From contig NZ_RJTM01000120.1 in NCBI RefSeq assembly GCF_003725735.1, positions 16,642 to 80,641 of the forward strand: 64,000 nucleotides of DNA, in the 5' to 3' direction. Each line of letters opens with the position of its first letter. The stretch's first letter is position 1. This DNA is from Sinomicrobium pectinilyticum. Its GTDB lineage: Bacteria; Bacteroidota; Bacteroidia; Flavobacteriales; Flavobacteriaceae. Both the position numbers and the translations under genes were made by a program. Shown in pieces: positions 45,364 through 54,335 of this stretch. The notes beneath the pieces were generated by a model. That model worked only from the letters and a program-made list of their open reading frames with translations. It had not been told where the DNA came from and did no database searches.

Positions 45364-45397
45364 TCGGGGAATATGCAGAAATGCGGGTATTCCCCGA
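45364..45397. terminator. Hairpin between the DUF3667 gene and hemB
   Basis: TCGGGGAATA (45364-45373) pairs perfectly with TATTCCCCGA (45388-45397), between convergent genes. There is no long T run. Confidence 0.65.
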
Positions 45398-45407
45398 CAG
45401 GTATTTA

Positions 45408-46394
45408 TTATAAGAGACGGATAGCGTCTTTGGCAAAATAAGAAGCTATGATGTCTGCCCCTGCACGTTTAATGGCAGTGAGCTGTTCCAGGATCACTGC
45501 ATCGTGGTCCAGCCAGCCTTTTTCCGCAGCTGCTTTTATCATGGCATATTCTCCGCTGACCTGGTAAACGGCTACAGGTACATCGAACTCGTTTTTTATA
45601 TCCCTTACAATGTCCAGGTAACAAAGACCGGGTTTTATCATAACGATATCTGCTCCTTCGTCAATATCCATTTCGGTTTCACGAAGGGCTTCGATACGGT
45701 TACCGTAGTCCATCTGGTAAGTCTTTTTGTCTTTTGGGATATCTTTCCGGTCAACAGGGGCAGAGTCCAGGGCATCCCGGAAGGGACCGTAAAAGGCGGA
45801 GGCATATTTGGCACTGTAGCTCATAATACCGGTTTCGGTAAACCCTTCTTCCTCCAGGGCTTCACGGATAGATAATATACGGCCGTCCATCATGTCGCTG
45901 GGGGCTACGAAATCCGCCCCGGCCCTGGCATGGGAAAGGCTCATCTCCGTAAGGGCATCTACGGATTCATCGTTCTGTATAACCCCATTCTCTACAATAC
46001 CGTCATGTCCGTAAGAAGAATAAGGATCGAGGGCCACATCGGTCATAACCACCATTTCCGGAACGGCATTTTTTACGGTTTTTATGGCCCGTTGCATAAG
46101 GCCATCCCGATTTATGGCTTCGGTGCCTTTATTGTCTTTCAGGTTATCCGGAACTTTTACAAAGAGCAGGACAGATTTTAATCCCATTTTATACAATTCC
46201 TTCACTTCCTTTTCCAGCAAGTCCTGGCTGTAGCGGTAATAGCCAGGCATGGAGGCGACCTCTTCCTTGAGGTTATTACCTTCCGTAACAAAGAGCGGTA
46301 CCAGGAAGTCATTGGGGGTAATAATGGTCTCACGGACTAATGAGCGGATACTTTCATTGGCCCGGAGGCGTCTGTTGCGGTTTAGAGGATACAT
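45408..46394 (-). CDS. hemB: Delta-aminolevulinic acid dehydratase (porphobilinogen synthase)
   Basis: It condenses two 5-aminolevulinates into porphobilinogen. The 328-residue protein has the Schiff-base lysines K196 (SYSAKYASAFYGPFRDA) and K254 (VMIKPGLCYLD). At the catalytic-metal site the three zinc cysteines are replaced by A121, D123 and D131 (DVALDPYSSYGHDG), so this is a Mg2+-type, zinc-independent enzyme. It is the last gene of the minus-strand heme string, 1 bp after the DUF4421 gene. Confidence 0.97.
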   Translation of the reverse strand: MYPLNRNRRLRANESIRSLVRETIITPNDFLVPLFVTEGNNLKEEVASMPGYYRYSQDLLEKEVKELYKMGLKSVLLFVKVPDNLKDNKGTEAINRDGLMQRAIKTVKNAVPEMVVMTDVALDPYSSYGHDGIVENGVIQNDESVDALTEMSLSHARAGADFVAPSDMMDGRILSIREALEEEGFTETGIMSYSAKYASAFYGPFRDALDSAPVDRKDIPKDKKTYQMDYGNRIEALRETEMDIDEGADIVMIKPGLCYLDIVRDIKNEFDVPVAVYQVSGEYAMIKAAAEKGWLDHDAVILEQLTAIKRAGADIIASYFAKDAIRLL

Positions 46395-46395
46395 A

Positions 46396-47370
46396 CTATT
46401 CTGATTTTATCTTGAGTTTGTCATTAATTTTATCTGCTTTGCGGATCAATTTCTCCGCTGCCTTAAACCGGTAGCCTATAAAAATCTGAAAAAAAGGAAT
46501 ATTGTCCTTTATATAGGTCGAACGATCTGTATTGTGATTCAGAATCAGGTAACTGTAATGCAGGCCTGTATAAAGATTGGAAAGGTCATATATGAATGAG
46601 CCTTTAAGGTTTAATTCGGTTAAAAGCGATGTAAACGATTCATCTTCGGATGTAGAATGATTGAGGCCTATGCCGGCGGAGATACCGGCCGAAAGCAACA
46701 GGTTCTTTGCAGGCACCCAATTATAATGATAGGCCGGTGAAAATGCTATGTCAAACAAATGGAACTCTTGGTTAAGCGAGTCCATGTTAATATTTAATTT
46801 AGTGTAATAATATACAATTCCGGGAATGAAGCTCCCGGCACTTTGTAATTGTTTCTCGTCCTGAGAAGCGATAGCCCGGTAGGAGAATTTATCATTTAAA
46901 ATATAAGATGTCGCCCCGCCAATTTTAAAAGACTTCATTTCCGGATAATAAGGGCTGATAGTTTCATATTCCACAAAAAAACCTTTTTGGCGGTATAAGT
47001 CGAGGGTTTGCATCCACTTCCCGAAATAGGCCCTTAAGTTCAGGTTAAATAATTTTGAGTGTTTATTATCTTTATTCACTGCCAGGAAATCCGGTGCAAC
47101 GGAATAAGAGACCGCAATGTTCCTGAAAGCTACCGAAGCACCGATACGATCCTGCTTATTGGGGATCAGCCGGACGGCGTCTCTTGAATTTTTATCCGTA
47201 AAATTAAAAGAATTGGAGGTATTTATATAAAACAAACGGGTTGTAACCCTATTGGGAAACGATTCGATATGGTCATCCCTTTTATCATAGATGATCTCTT
47301 CTGCGGTTTCCTGGGAAAAAACCGGAAATCCGAAAAAAAGGATAAAAGAGATTGAACATAATTGTTTCAT
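46396..47370 (-). CDS. DUF4421 outer-membrane barrel-like protein
   Basis: A 324-residue exported protein with signal peptide MKQLCSISFILFFGFPVFSQ and a strand-rich mature part (FYINTSNSFNF, FFVEYETISPYYP, NLYTGLHYSYLILNH). It fits DUF4421, a Bacteroidota family of unknown function. Its ATG overlaps the hemF stop by 4 bp and it stops 1 bp before hemB. It is therefore translationally embedded in the heme operon, and a role in heme or porphyrin handling is possible but unproven. Confidence 0.8.
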   Translation of the reverse strand: MKQLCSISFILFFGFPVFSQETAEEIIYDKRDDHIESFPNRVTTRLFYINTSNSFNFTDKNSRDAVRLIPNKQDRIGASVAFRNIAVSYSVAPDFLAVNKDNKHSKLFNLNLRAYFGKWMQTLDLYRQKGFFVEYETISPYYPEMKSFKIGGATSYILNDKFSYRAIASQDEKQLQSAGSFIPGIVYYYTKLNINMDSLNQEFHLFDIAFSPAYHYNWVPAKNLLLSAGISAGIGLNHSTSEDESFTSLLTELNLKGSFIYDLSNLYTGLHYSYLILNHNTDRSTYIKDNIPFFQIFIGYRFKAAEKLIRKADKINDKLKIKSE

Positions 47371-48269
47371 AACCAGGATTTAGGTTTTCTAAGAACTTCG
47401 AGTAATCTTTCTTCTTCACTACCTTTTTCCGGATGATGATCATATACCCATTGTACGTGGGGGGGCAGGCTCATCAGTATGCTTTCAATACGCCCGTTGG
47501 TCTTTAGTCCGAACAGGGTGCCTTTGTCATGGACGAGGTTGAATTCCACATAACGTCCCCGACGGATCTCCTGCCACGTACGGTTTGCTTCGGAATACGG
47601 AAGTTTTTTCCGGAGCCGGACAATGGGAAGATAAGCGTCCAGGAAACTATCTCCGACTCCGGTAACAAAAGCGTACCAATCCTCAACAGACATTTCTTCG
47701 GAAGGCTTGCAGTAATCGAAGAACAGGCCGCCTATGCCGCGGGCTTCTCCCCGGTGAGTATTCCGGAAATATTCATCACATTTCTTCTTGTAATCCCAAT
47801 AGAAGGACGGGTGATGTTTATCGCATACCGTTTTACAGACCCTGTGAAAATGTATAGCATCTTCATTGAACAGGTAATACGGGGTAAGGTCTTGCCCGCC
47901 TCCGAACCACTGGTCCATGATGTTACCGTTCTTGTCATACATTTCAAAATAGCGCCAGTTGGCATGTACGGTAGGAACAAACGGATTTTCAGGGTGAAGT
48001 ACCAGGCTGAGTCCGCAGGCAAAGAAATCAGCATCTTTAACGTTAAAATAATTTTGCATGGATTCCGGGAGTTTTCCGAAAACACGGGAAATATTTACTC
48101 CTCCCTTTTCAAAGACCCCGCCGTTCTCTATAACTCGTGTACGTCCTCCGCCACCGCCGGGACGTTCCCATATATCCTCCCGGAATTTTGTAGTGCCGTC
48201 TTCTCTTTCCAGGGCGGAAGTTATGGTATTCTGAAGGTCTTGTATGTATTGATAAAATTTGTGTTTCAT
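47367..48269 (-). CDS. hemF: Oxygen-dependent coproporphyrinogen III oxidase
   Basis: It converts coproporphyrinogen III to protoporphyrinogen IX using oxygen. The 300-residue cytoplasmic enzyme shows the family segments VHANWRYFEM, WFGGGQDLTPYY, and the C-terminal YVEFNLVHDKGTLFGLKT and SLPPHVQW. The choice of HemF over HemN implies aerobic heme synthesis. It overlaps the DUF4421 gene by 4 bp and follows the DUF6973 gene by 15 bp. Confidence 0.97.
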   Translation of the reverse strand: MKHKFYQYIQDLQNTITSALEREDGTTKFREDIWERPGGGGGRTRVIENGGVFEKGGVNISRVFGKLPESMQNYFNVKDADFFACGLSLVLHPENPFVPTVHANWRYFEMYDKNGNIMDQWFGGGQDLTPYYLFNEDAIHFHRVCKTVCDKHHPSFYWDYKKKCDEYFRNTHRGEARGIGGLFFDYCKPSEEMSVEDWYAFVTGVGDSFLDAYLPIVRLRKKLPYSEANRTWQEIRRGRYVEFNLVHDKGTLFGLKTNGRIESILMSLPPHVQWVYDHHPEKGSEEERLLEVLRKPKSWL

Positions 48270-48284
48270 TAGTGTTACCGGTTT

Positions 48285-48779
48285 TTATTCTCCTTCGATG
48301 TGGACCAGTGCGGAACAATCTGCGTCGGAAGGGACGATTATTTTCTTGCTTTCCATCATGGCTTCCTTCAGATGTGCTGTAATATTACTGTCGGACATGT
48401 CTTTTCCGTGTGGCCATGTTTCGAATATATGCCTGCCTATGGCATTATTGTGCAGGTCCATGACTTTGGCGAGCTCTTCATTAGGGGCAAACTTTTCGTG
48501 CCAGTCCGTTATTGTTTTTGCCCATGCGAGTGATTTTTCCCTGTCCCTGTTCCATTTCAATGTTTCGCGGGCAATGAGTACATTCCAAAGGGCATGCCGG
48601 AAAGCATTGGCCCTTCCGTTAGCCCGGTGGGTTCCGGGGAAGAGATCGCCCGAGATGCGAAGGCTCTTTCTCGTTGCTTTTGCCGTAGGAACAAGCATTA
48701 GCGGATGCTTCGCAAACAAACCCACAAGGCTCAGGATTTGCCGGAATTTCAGGTGCCGGATTAATTTCCATAACGACAT
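48285..48779 (-). CDS. DUF6973-like conserved protein inside the heme gene string
   Basis: 164 residues with no signal peptide. Conserved-looking motifs are NAFRHALWN (about 68-76), TDWHEKF and DLHNNAIGR, each with a histidine, which suggests a metal-dependent or nuclease-like site. I believe it belongs to the DUF6973 group, of unknown function. It lies between hemE (67 bp) and hemF (15 bp) on the same strand. Any role in heme synthesis is only an inference from location. Confidence 0.65.
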   Translation of the reverse strand: MSLWKLIRHLKFRQILSLVGLFAKHPLMLVPTAKATRKSLRISGDLFPGTHRANGRANAFRHALWNVLIARETLKWNRDREKSLAWAKTITDWHEKFAPNEELAKVMDLHNNAIGRHIFETWPHGKDMSDSNITAHLKEAMMESKKIIVPSDADCSALVHIEGE

Positions 48780-48846
48780 AGTCCCTCATTTTTTAAACTA
48801 CACCTCGTGGTGCCGGATGTCACCGCCCTCCCCGAGGAAATTGACC

Positions 48847-49866
48847 TCAGTATTCTTTTACCGCATCTATGAATGCCCGGGCATGGTCTACCGGAATATT
48901 GGGCAGTATGCCATGACCGAGGTTTACGATGTAACGGTCCTTGCCGAATTCGTCTATCATCTGGTGTACCATTTTTTTGATGGTTGCCGGGGGAGATAAC
49001 AATCGCGAAGGATCGAAATTTCCCTGAAGGGTTATCTGCCCTCCACTGAGATAACGGGCGTTGCGGGCGGAACAAGTCCAGTCCACTCCCAGGGCACTGG
49101 CCTTACTTCTGCCCATTTGATGAAGTGCAAACCAACATCCTTTTCCGAATACGATGACTTTGGTATGAGGGGCCAGTGCTTCCACTATCTGGTTGATATA
49201 CTGCCAGGAGAATTCCTGATAATCCGCAGGAGAGAGCATACCTCCCCAGCTATCGAAAATCTGGATGGCATTACAGCCTGCTTTTACTTTTTCCAGCAGA
49301 TATGCTATGGTGGTATCGGTTATTTTCTGCAATAGCTTATGGGCAGCCTCGGGCCGGGAAAAACAGAACCCTTTGGCCGTATCAAAACTTTTGGAACCTT
49401 TTCCTTCGACTGCATAACAGAAGATGGTCCATGGTGATCCCGCAAAGCCTATGAGAGGGACCTCATCGTTTAATTCCTCTTTGGTAAGTTTTATGGCATT
49501 CATGACATATCCCAGAGATTCGTGTATATCGGGTATAATCACCTTATCAACATCTTCGGATGATCGAACGGGATTTGGTAGCCAGGGTCCGATATTTTCT
49601 TTCATTTCCACCTCAATACCCATAGCCTGGGGAATGACCAGGATATCCGAAAACAGTATGGCGGCATCGGGTTTTACGATCCGGATGGGCTGTACCGTAA
49701 TTTCGGCAGCCAGTTCCGGTGTCCGGCAACGGGTAAAGAAATCATACTTGTCGCGTAATGCGCGGAATTCAGGCAGGTACCTTCCGGCCTGGCGCATCAT
49801 CCATACGGGGGGGCGTTCTACGGTCTCTCCGTTAAGGGCTCTCAGGAACAGGTCGTTTTTTATCAT
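48847..49866 (-). CDS. hemE: Uroporphyrinogen decarboxylase
   Basis: It decarboxylates the four acetate side chains of uroporphyrinogen III to give coproporphyrinogen III. The 339-residue TIM barrel has the N-terminal signature [16 protein letters not shown] (about 19-34). It also has [18 protein letters not shown] and the C-terminal [18 protein letters not shown]. It is part of the minus-strand heme string downstream of hemD. Confidence 0.98.
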   Translation of the reverse strand: MIKNDLFLRALNGETVERPPVWMMRQAGRYLPEFRALRDKYDFFTRCRTPELAAEITVQPIRIVKPDAAILFSDILVIPQAMGIEVEMKENIGPWLPNPVRSSEDVDKVIIPDIHESLGYVMNAIKLTKEELNDEVPLIGFAGSPWTIFCYAVEGKGSKSFDTAKGFCFSRPEAAHKLLQKITDTTIAYLLEKVKAGCNAIQIFDSWGGMLSPADYQEFSWQYINQIVEALAPHTKVIVFGKGCWFALHQMGRSKASALGVDWTCSARNARYLSGGQITLQGNFDPSRLLSPPATIKKMVHQMIDEFGKDRYIVNLGHGILPNIPVDHARAFIDAVKEY

Positions 49867-49934
49867 AGATTGTACTGTAATTTATATGGAGTGGAATAGG
49901 CAAAACATCGTGATATTTTGCTTCCTTCCGTAAT

Positions 49935-50609
49935 TTATATCTTTTCAAAATATTTTGCGGTGCCCGCAATAACACTTTCCACTTCGGGTGCCCTGGCTAT
50001 TACTATGTTTTTCGCAACCCCTTCCAGGGATCTTGCCGTAGTAGTGCCTATACAAAGACAAACTTCATCGGTAATACTGTTTTCTGTCAGGTAACTCTCC
50101 ACGCCGGAAGGACTAAAAAAAAGGATGCCATCCAGCGGACTTGTTATCTTTCGGGGTGTCATGAGGGTGGTATAGGCCTCTATTTCATTAAAACGGACAT
50201 GGTGTTCCGAAAGAGCCTCCGGAAGATCGTCTTTTCTGAGGTTACCGCAAAAAAACGTAAATCCGGAATGTGCATAATCCCGAAGGATTTCCGCAGCAAG
50301 TTCTTTTGCATAATCTTTTTGCGTTATTACCTTAAAACCGTTCTGTTCCAGCAGGCGGGCAGTTTTTTTGCCTACACAAAAACAGGGTTTGTCCTTCAGC
50401 CCGGCACTGTTTTTATGTTGCAACACACTTTTTACGGCATTCTTGCTTGTGAAAATAATATGGTCCAGGACATGGCTGAGGTCCGTATTCCGGTATTCGA
50501 TTTTTATAAAATCGGCCTCTATGAGCCGGAACCCCGCGTGCAGCAATAGCGCTCTTTGGTTCGGAAGCAGTTTTTTTGTCGATAATATGCGGGGGGTGTT
50601 ATGCTTCAT
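49935..50609 (-). CDS. hemD: Uroporphyrinogen-III synthase
   Basis: It closes and inverts ring D of hydroxymethylbilane. The 224-residue protein belongs to a poorly conserved family. The fold-typical segments FTSKNAVKSVL, CFCVGKKTARLL, YTTLMTPRKI and ILFFSPSGVESYL support the call, as does its place before hemE. Its start codon lies within the end of trkA (11-bp overlap), so it may depend on trkA translation. Confidence 0.9.
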   Translation of the reverse strand: MKHNTPRILSTKKLLPNQRALLLHAGFRLIEADFIKIEYRNTDLSHVLDHIIFTSKNAVKSVLQHKNSAGLKDKPCFCVGKKTARLLEQNGFKVITQKDYAKELAAEILRDYAHSGFTFFCGNLRKDDLPEALSEHHVRFNEIEAYTTLMTPRKITSPLDGILFFSPSGVESYLTENSITDEVCLCIGTTTARSLEGVAKNIVIARAPEVESVIAGTAKYFEKI

Positions 50610-51291
50610 TCATGGAACAGAATTTAGCAATGTCTTTATTGGCCCCGAAAACTACAAGTATGTCATTGGCCAGGACCACAGTGTCCTTGTTTACAGCTCC
50701 CATTACCTTACCTAAAGATTGCCTGGTTCCGAAAAAGGTTGTTTTGATCTCTTTTCGGATAATGGTAATGATGTTGAGATTATATTCGTTCCGGAAATCG
50801 ATTTCCTGAAGTGTTTTTCCTTCGAATTCTGGTAGGGCCTTGATTTCGGAGACGGAATGGTTAGGGTCCAGCGCGAAGTTGTTGATCATGCTTTTCAGAT
50901 TGATCTTTTTGGCCAGTGCCTCGGCAAATTCCTGCTCCGGATGAACAATGATCTCTATTCCCATGGCATGCAGAACAGTATCGTGAATGGCCGAAAGCGA
51001 ACGACTTATAATTTTCGCTTTAGACAATTTTTTGATAATGGCCGTTGCAATGATGGTCGCCCCTTCGTTTTCTCCTATGGCTATGACAGCGATGTCTGCG
51101 CTTTTAAGAGGGACGGCCTCATAGGCCAGTTCATTGGTAGCATCCATACATACGGTATGGGCAATGGTATCCTTCAAACGGTCTACCTTCTCCATTTTGT
51201 TATCTACACCGATAACTTCATTTCCCGTTTCGGTCAGGTACACGGCCAGTGATGACCCGAAGTTGCCTAGTCCGATAATAATAATTTTCAT
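50599..51291 (-). CDS. trkA: K+ uptake regulatory subunit, TrkA/KtrA type
   Basis: A 230-residue cytoplasmic gating ring protein. The RCK N domain has the nucleotide-binding GLGNFG (7-12) and acidic D30. A TrkA_C domain follows (about 140-220, EIKALPEFEGKTLQEIDFRNEY). It is a single RCK unit, like KtrA/C, not the duplicated E. coli TrkA. It lies 72 bp after the matching membrane subunit and overlaps hemD. Confidence 0.9.
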   Translation of the reverse strand: MKIIIIGLGNFGSSLAVYLTETGNEVIGVDNKMEKVDRLKDTIAHTVCMDATNELAYEAVPLKSADIAVIAIGENEGATIIATAIIKKLSKAKIISRSLSAIHDTVLHAMGIEIIVHPEQEFAEALAKKINLKSMINNFALDPNHSVSEIKALPEFEGKTLQEIDFRNEYNLNIITIIRKEIKTTFFGTRQSLGKVMGAVNKDTVVLANDILVVFGANKDIAKFCSMNEA

Positions 51292-51363
51292 GCGTCCTTA
51301 TTTTTGAGAGAAAGGCTGTACCAAAGCGGGTACATGCCTTCCGCGATCGATCTTTGTTAACAA

Positions 51364-53118
51364 TCAGTTTATTAAAATATTCTCCTCCGGATACTGGTAC
51401 GAATGGTGCCGTATGCGGCGGAGCATGCCTATGAGCAAATTGAGTAGGCCTATCCTGCCGAAAAACATGACAAAGACGATCACATATTTGCTCGGATCGC
51501 TGAGTTCTCCGGTAATACCGAGAGATAGTCCCACAGTACTATATGCCGAAAAGACTTCGAATGCAATTTGGATAAGTGTGAATTTCCTTTCGAATATCAG
51601 TAATAACAATATGGCATTCCCGATGACGATCAGGGAAATACATATAATAGCAAAAGCTCTCCTTACGGATTGGTTATTTACTTTTCGCGTTCCGATTTCT
51701 ATGTGTTCTTTGCCTTTTGCCGTGGCTATGATATTGAGGGTAGCCAGGGCAAAGGTACTGGTTTTTATACCTCCCCCGGTAGATGCGGGTGATGCCCCGA
51801 TCCACATCAGCAATATGGAAAAGAGGATGACAGGCATAGTGAGTTCCGAAAAATCTACCGTGTTAAAACCTGCGGTTCTGGTGGTCACCGACACAAAACT
51901 GGCAGTTGTGAGCTTGCCCCAGAAACCTTCGTGGTCTCTGAGTGTATTGTTTAGTTCTCCGAGGAAAACGAAGACCGTACCTATAAAAAGGAGGATAGAG
52001 GTACTTACAAGTACGATTTTGGAGTTCAGGGTCAGTACCCTTACCGGTTGTTTGAACTTCCGGAAGGTAATGAGGTTAACCAGCAGTTGCTTGGCATACT
52101 TGATAAAGTTGAAAGCTATATTATAACCCAGTCCGCCGAGGATAATGAGATACATGATGATCCACTGAAAAGCATAGGCATGACTGATATTCTGATCGTA
52201 AAGCCCCTCCGACAATATGGAAAAACCGGCATTACAGAATGCAGAGATAGAGTGGAAAATTGAGAAAAACAGCTTGTTTTGTATGTCCGGTATATCGTGG
52301 ATGGAATAAAAAATAAAAATGGCTCCGACCAGTTCCAGTCCGAAAGTAAAAATGACTACCTGCATGGCCATTTTCAATACGTCATTCAACTGCTCCGTCC
52401 CCATGAGGTCTCTCATGTTAAGGCCTTCCTGGAAAGAAGTTCCCCCTTTGAAGAAAAAAGCAAAGAAGGATGTAAAGGTAAGCATACCGATTCCCCCTAG
52501 CTGAATAATGACCAGGATGATGGTTTGTCCCAGCGAGGTGAATTCCGTAGCCGTATCCATAACAATAAGCCCCGTAACACAAACGGCACTGGTGGAGGTA
52601 AAAAGGGCATCGATATAACGGATACCATTGGTTGTAGCATTCGGAAGCATTAACAGGAAAGAACCTATCAATGCTATCACCATGAAACTGCCTATGAACA
52701 GGATCAGTGGATTGTGATACACCGTATAGAGTTTCCGGAGGAGATGGGTGAGCCGGAGTAAAAAATACAGTATAAGCCCGATATCGATAAGATAAGAGAT
52801 GTCGCGTATTTTGTGGATACTGTCGAAATCCCCGATAAAGAAAACGGTAAGCGTTATGATTATGGTACTGATCAGGACAATGAGGTTGGCCTTGTACATC
52901 CGGTTTACCGTCGGATTTTTGGATATGTAGAGCCTTGCGAAATTCAGGGCGACAAGGGCAATAGCTATTAACAGCAGGGTCAGTGACTTGTTGTAAATAA
53001 GGTGGTAATCCGTCTTATACCCGAAATCGATAACCAGAAATACGATGAGGATTATATCCGTAAAGCCGTAAATCTTGGAGAGAGGGCTTTTATAGTTTTT
53101 TAAGCTTTTTTTAGGCAT
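51364..53118 (-). CDS. trkH: K+ uptake membrane subunit, TrkH/KtrB family
   Basis: A 584-residue inner-membrane potassium channel/transporter. After an N-terminal stretch of extra helices (about 1-150), four pore repeats are visible with their filter glycines: SAVCVTGLIV, SAFCNAGFSI, TTRTAGFNTVD and SAYSTVGLSLG. Partner of the following RCK subunit. It is placed 167 bp after hemC and in the same direction as the heme genes. Confidence 0.93.
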   Translation of the reverse strand: MPKKSLKNYKSPLSKIYGFTDIILIVFLVIDFGYKTDYHLIYNKSLTLLLIAIALVALNFARLYISKNPTVNRMYKANLIVLISTIIITLTVFFIGDFDSIHKIRDISYLIDIGLILYFLLRLTHLLRKLYTVYHNPLILFIGSFMVIALIGSFLLMLPNATTNGIRYIDALFTSTSAVCVTGLIVMDTATEFTSLGQTIILVIIQLGGIGMLTFTSFFAFFFKGGTSFQEGLNMRDLMGTEQLNDVLKMAMQVVIFTFGLELVGAIFIFYSIHDIPDIQNKLFFSIFHSISAFCNAGFSILSEGLYDQNISHAYAFQWIIMYLIILGGLGYNIAFNFIKYAKQLLVNLITFRKFKQPVRVLTLNSKIVLVSTSILLFIGTVFVFLGELNNTLRDHEGFWGKLTTASFVSVTTRTAGFNTVDFSELTMPVILFSILLMWIGASPASTGGGIKTSTFALATLNIIATAKGKEHIEIGTRKVNNQSVRRAFAIICISLIVIGNAILLLLIFERKFTLIQIAFEVFSAYSTVGLSLGITGELSDPSKYVIVFVMFFGRIGLLNLLIGMLRRIRHHSYQYPEENILIN

Positions 53119-53285
53119 CTTTCATCCGAAATATTTTCCTCCCTTTACCCCTAATTGTCGGGTTATGAGTGGCAAACAAATGTGGTGCAAATTTCATAAT
53201 AAATTATATAAACTAAAAAGATAAAGAAGGTTTTTAAAAAATAAAGTCTGTACCGGGGTTTTATTCCTGGTTCCCGGCAGTATTT

Positions 53286-54245
53286 TCAGGAGGAAACCTT
53301 GCTGTCCGGCCCTTTGGTTTCATGTAGTCTGATGAGGTTCATGGTCTCCTTGCCTCCGCTTTCCAGGATTTCCAGGGCACATGCTTCTCCGAAACGGAGA
53401 TAATCGTCCGGTGTAACCTCCCGGTGTATGATATGTCTTTTCTTTCCGTCCGGGGAAAGGAGAACACCGGTAAAGGCTATCTGATTATCTTTTATTTCGG
53501 CCTTGGCGCCAATGGGTGCTGTACATCCGCCTTCGAGTACACGCAGAAACTGACGTTCGATGTGCGTACACACTTCGGTTTCCCTGTGATTCAGTTTCGA
53601 CAGGCATTCCTTACTGTATGCATCGTTTTCCAGGGCTACTGCCACCATGGCGCCCTGTGCGGGGGCAGGGATCATCCAGTCCAATGCGGTGCAATGGTCC
53701 GGGTTGATTTCTGTTCCGGTAAAAGGGGAGATCCTTTCGAGTCCTGCAGCTGCGAAAATTGCGCCCTGCCACTCGCTGTCCTGTAATTTCCGCATGCGGG
53801 TGTTGACATTGCCCCTGAGGTTTTCTACAAAATGTTCCGGGTAGCGATGAAGCCATTGTGCTTTCCTGCGCAGGCTGCCCGTAGCTATGGTCCCTGTTTT
53901 TGCGAGGAAAGAGAGATCACCCTTATGTACCAGTACATCTGCGGCATCTGCCCTTGGTAACACGGCTGCCTGAACAATGCCTTTGGGCAGGGCGGTGGGG
54001 ACATCCTTCATACTGTGTACGGCAACATCTATCCTGCCTTGTATCATGGCAATGTCCAGCGTCTTGGTGAAAATACCGGTGATCCCGAGTTCGTACAAAG
54101 GCTTGTCCAGGATGATGTCTCCGTCTGACTTTACCGGAACGATCTCGGTCCGGCAGTCCAGTTGTTCCAGGCCTTCTTTCACTTTGTTAGCCTGCCACAA
54201 GGCCAGCTCGCTGTCTCGGGTTCCTATACGTATGGTTTTTTCCAT
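53286..54245 (-). CDS. hemC: Hydroxymethylbilane synthase (porphobilinogen deaminase)
   Basis: It polymerises four porphobilinogens on a dipyrromethane cofactor. The 319-residue protein binds the cofactor at C241 (LEGGCTAPIGAKA). Other motifs are RIGTRDSELALWQA, VAVHSMKDVPTALP and ATGSLRRKAQ. It lies 90 bp after hemA, the usual hemA-hemC order. Confidence 0.98.
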   Translation of the reverse strand: MEKTIRIGTRDSELALWQANKVKEGLEQLDCRTEIVPVKSDGDIILDKPLYELGITGIFTKTLDIAMIQGRIDVAVHSMKDVPTALPKGIVQAAVLPRADAADVLVHKGDLSFLAKTGTIATGSLRRKAQWLHRYPEHFVENLRGNVNTRMRKLQDSEWQGAIFAAAGLERISPFTGTEINPDHCTALDWMIPAPAQGAMVAVALENDAYSKECLSKLNHRETEVCTHIERQFLRVLEGGCTAPIGAKAEIKDNQIAFTGVLLSPDGKKRHIIHREVTPDDYLRFGEACALEILESGGKETMNLIRLHETKGPDSKVSS

Positions 54246-54335
54246 GTTTTCGGTTTTACCTCTTCAGGCGGGGAGAGGAGTTGCCGCGGCATTTGATCCT
54301 GCCGGGTTTTATTAAAGGGTTCTGTCCAGAGTTAT

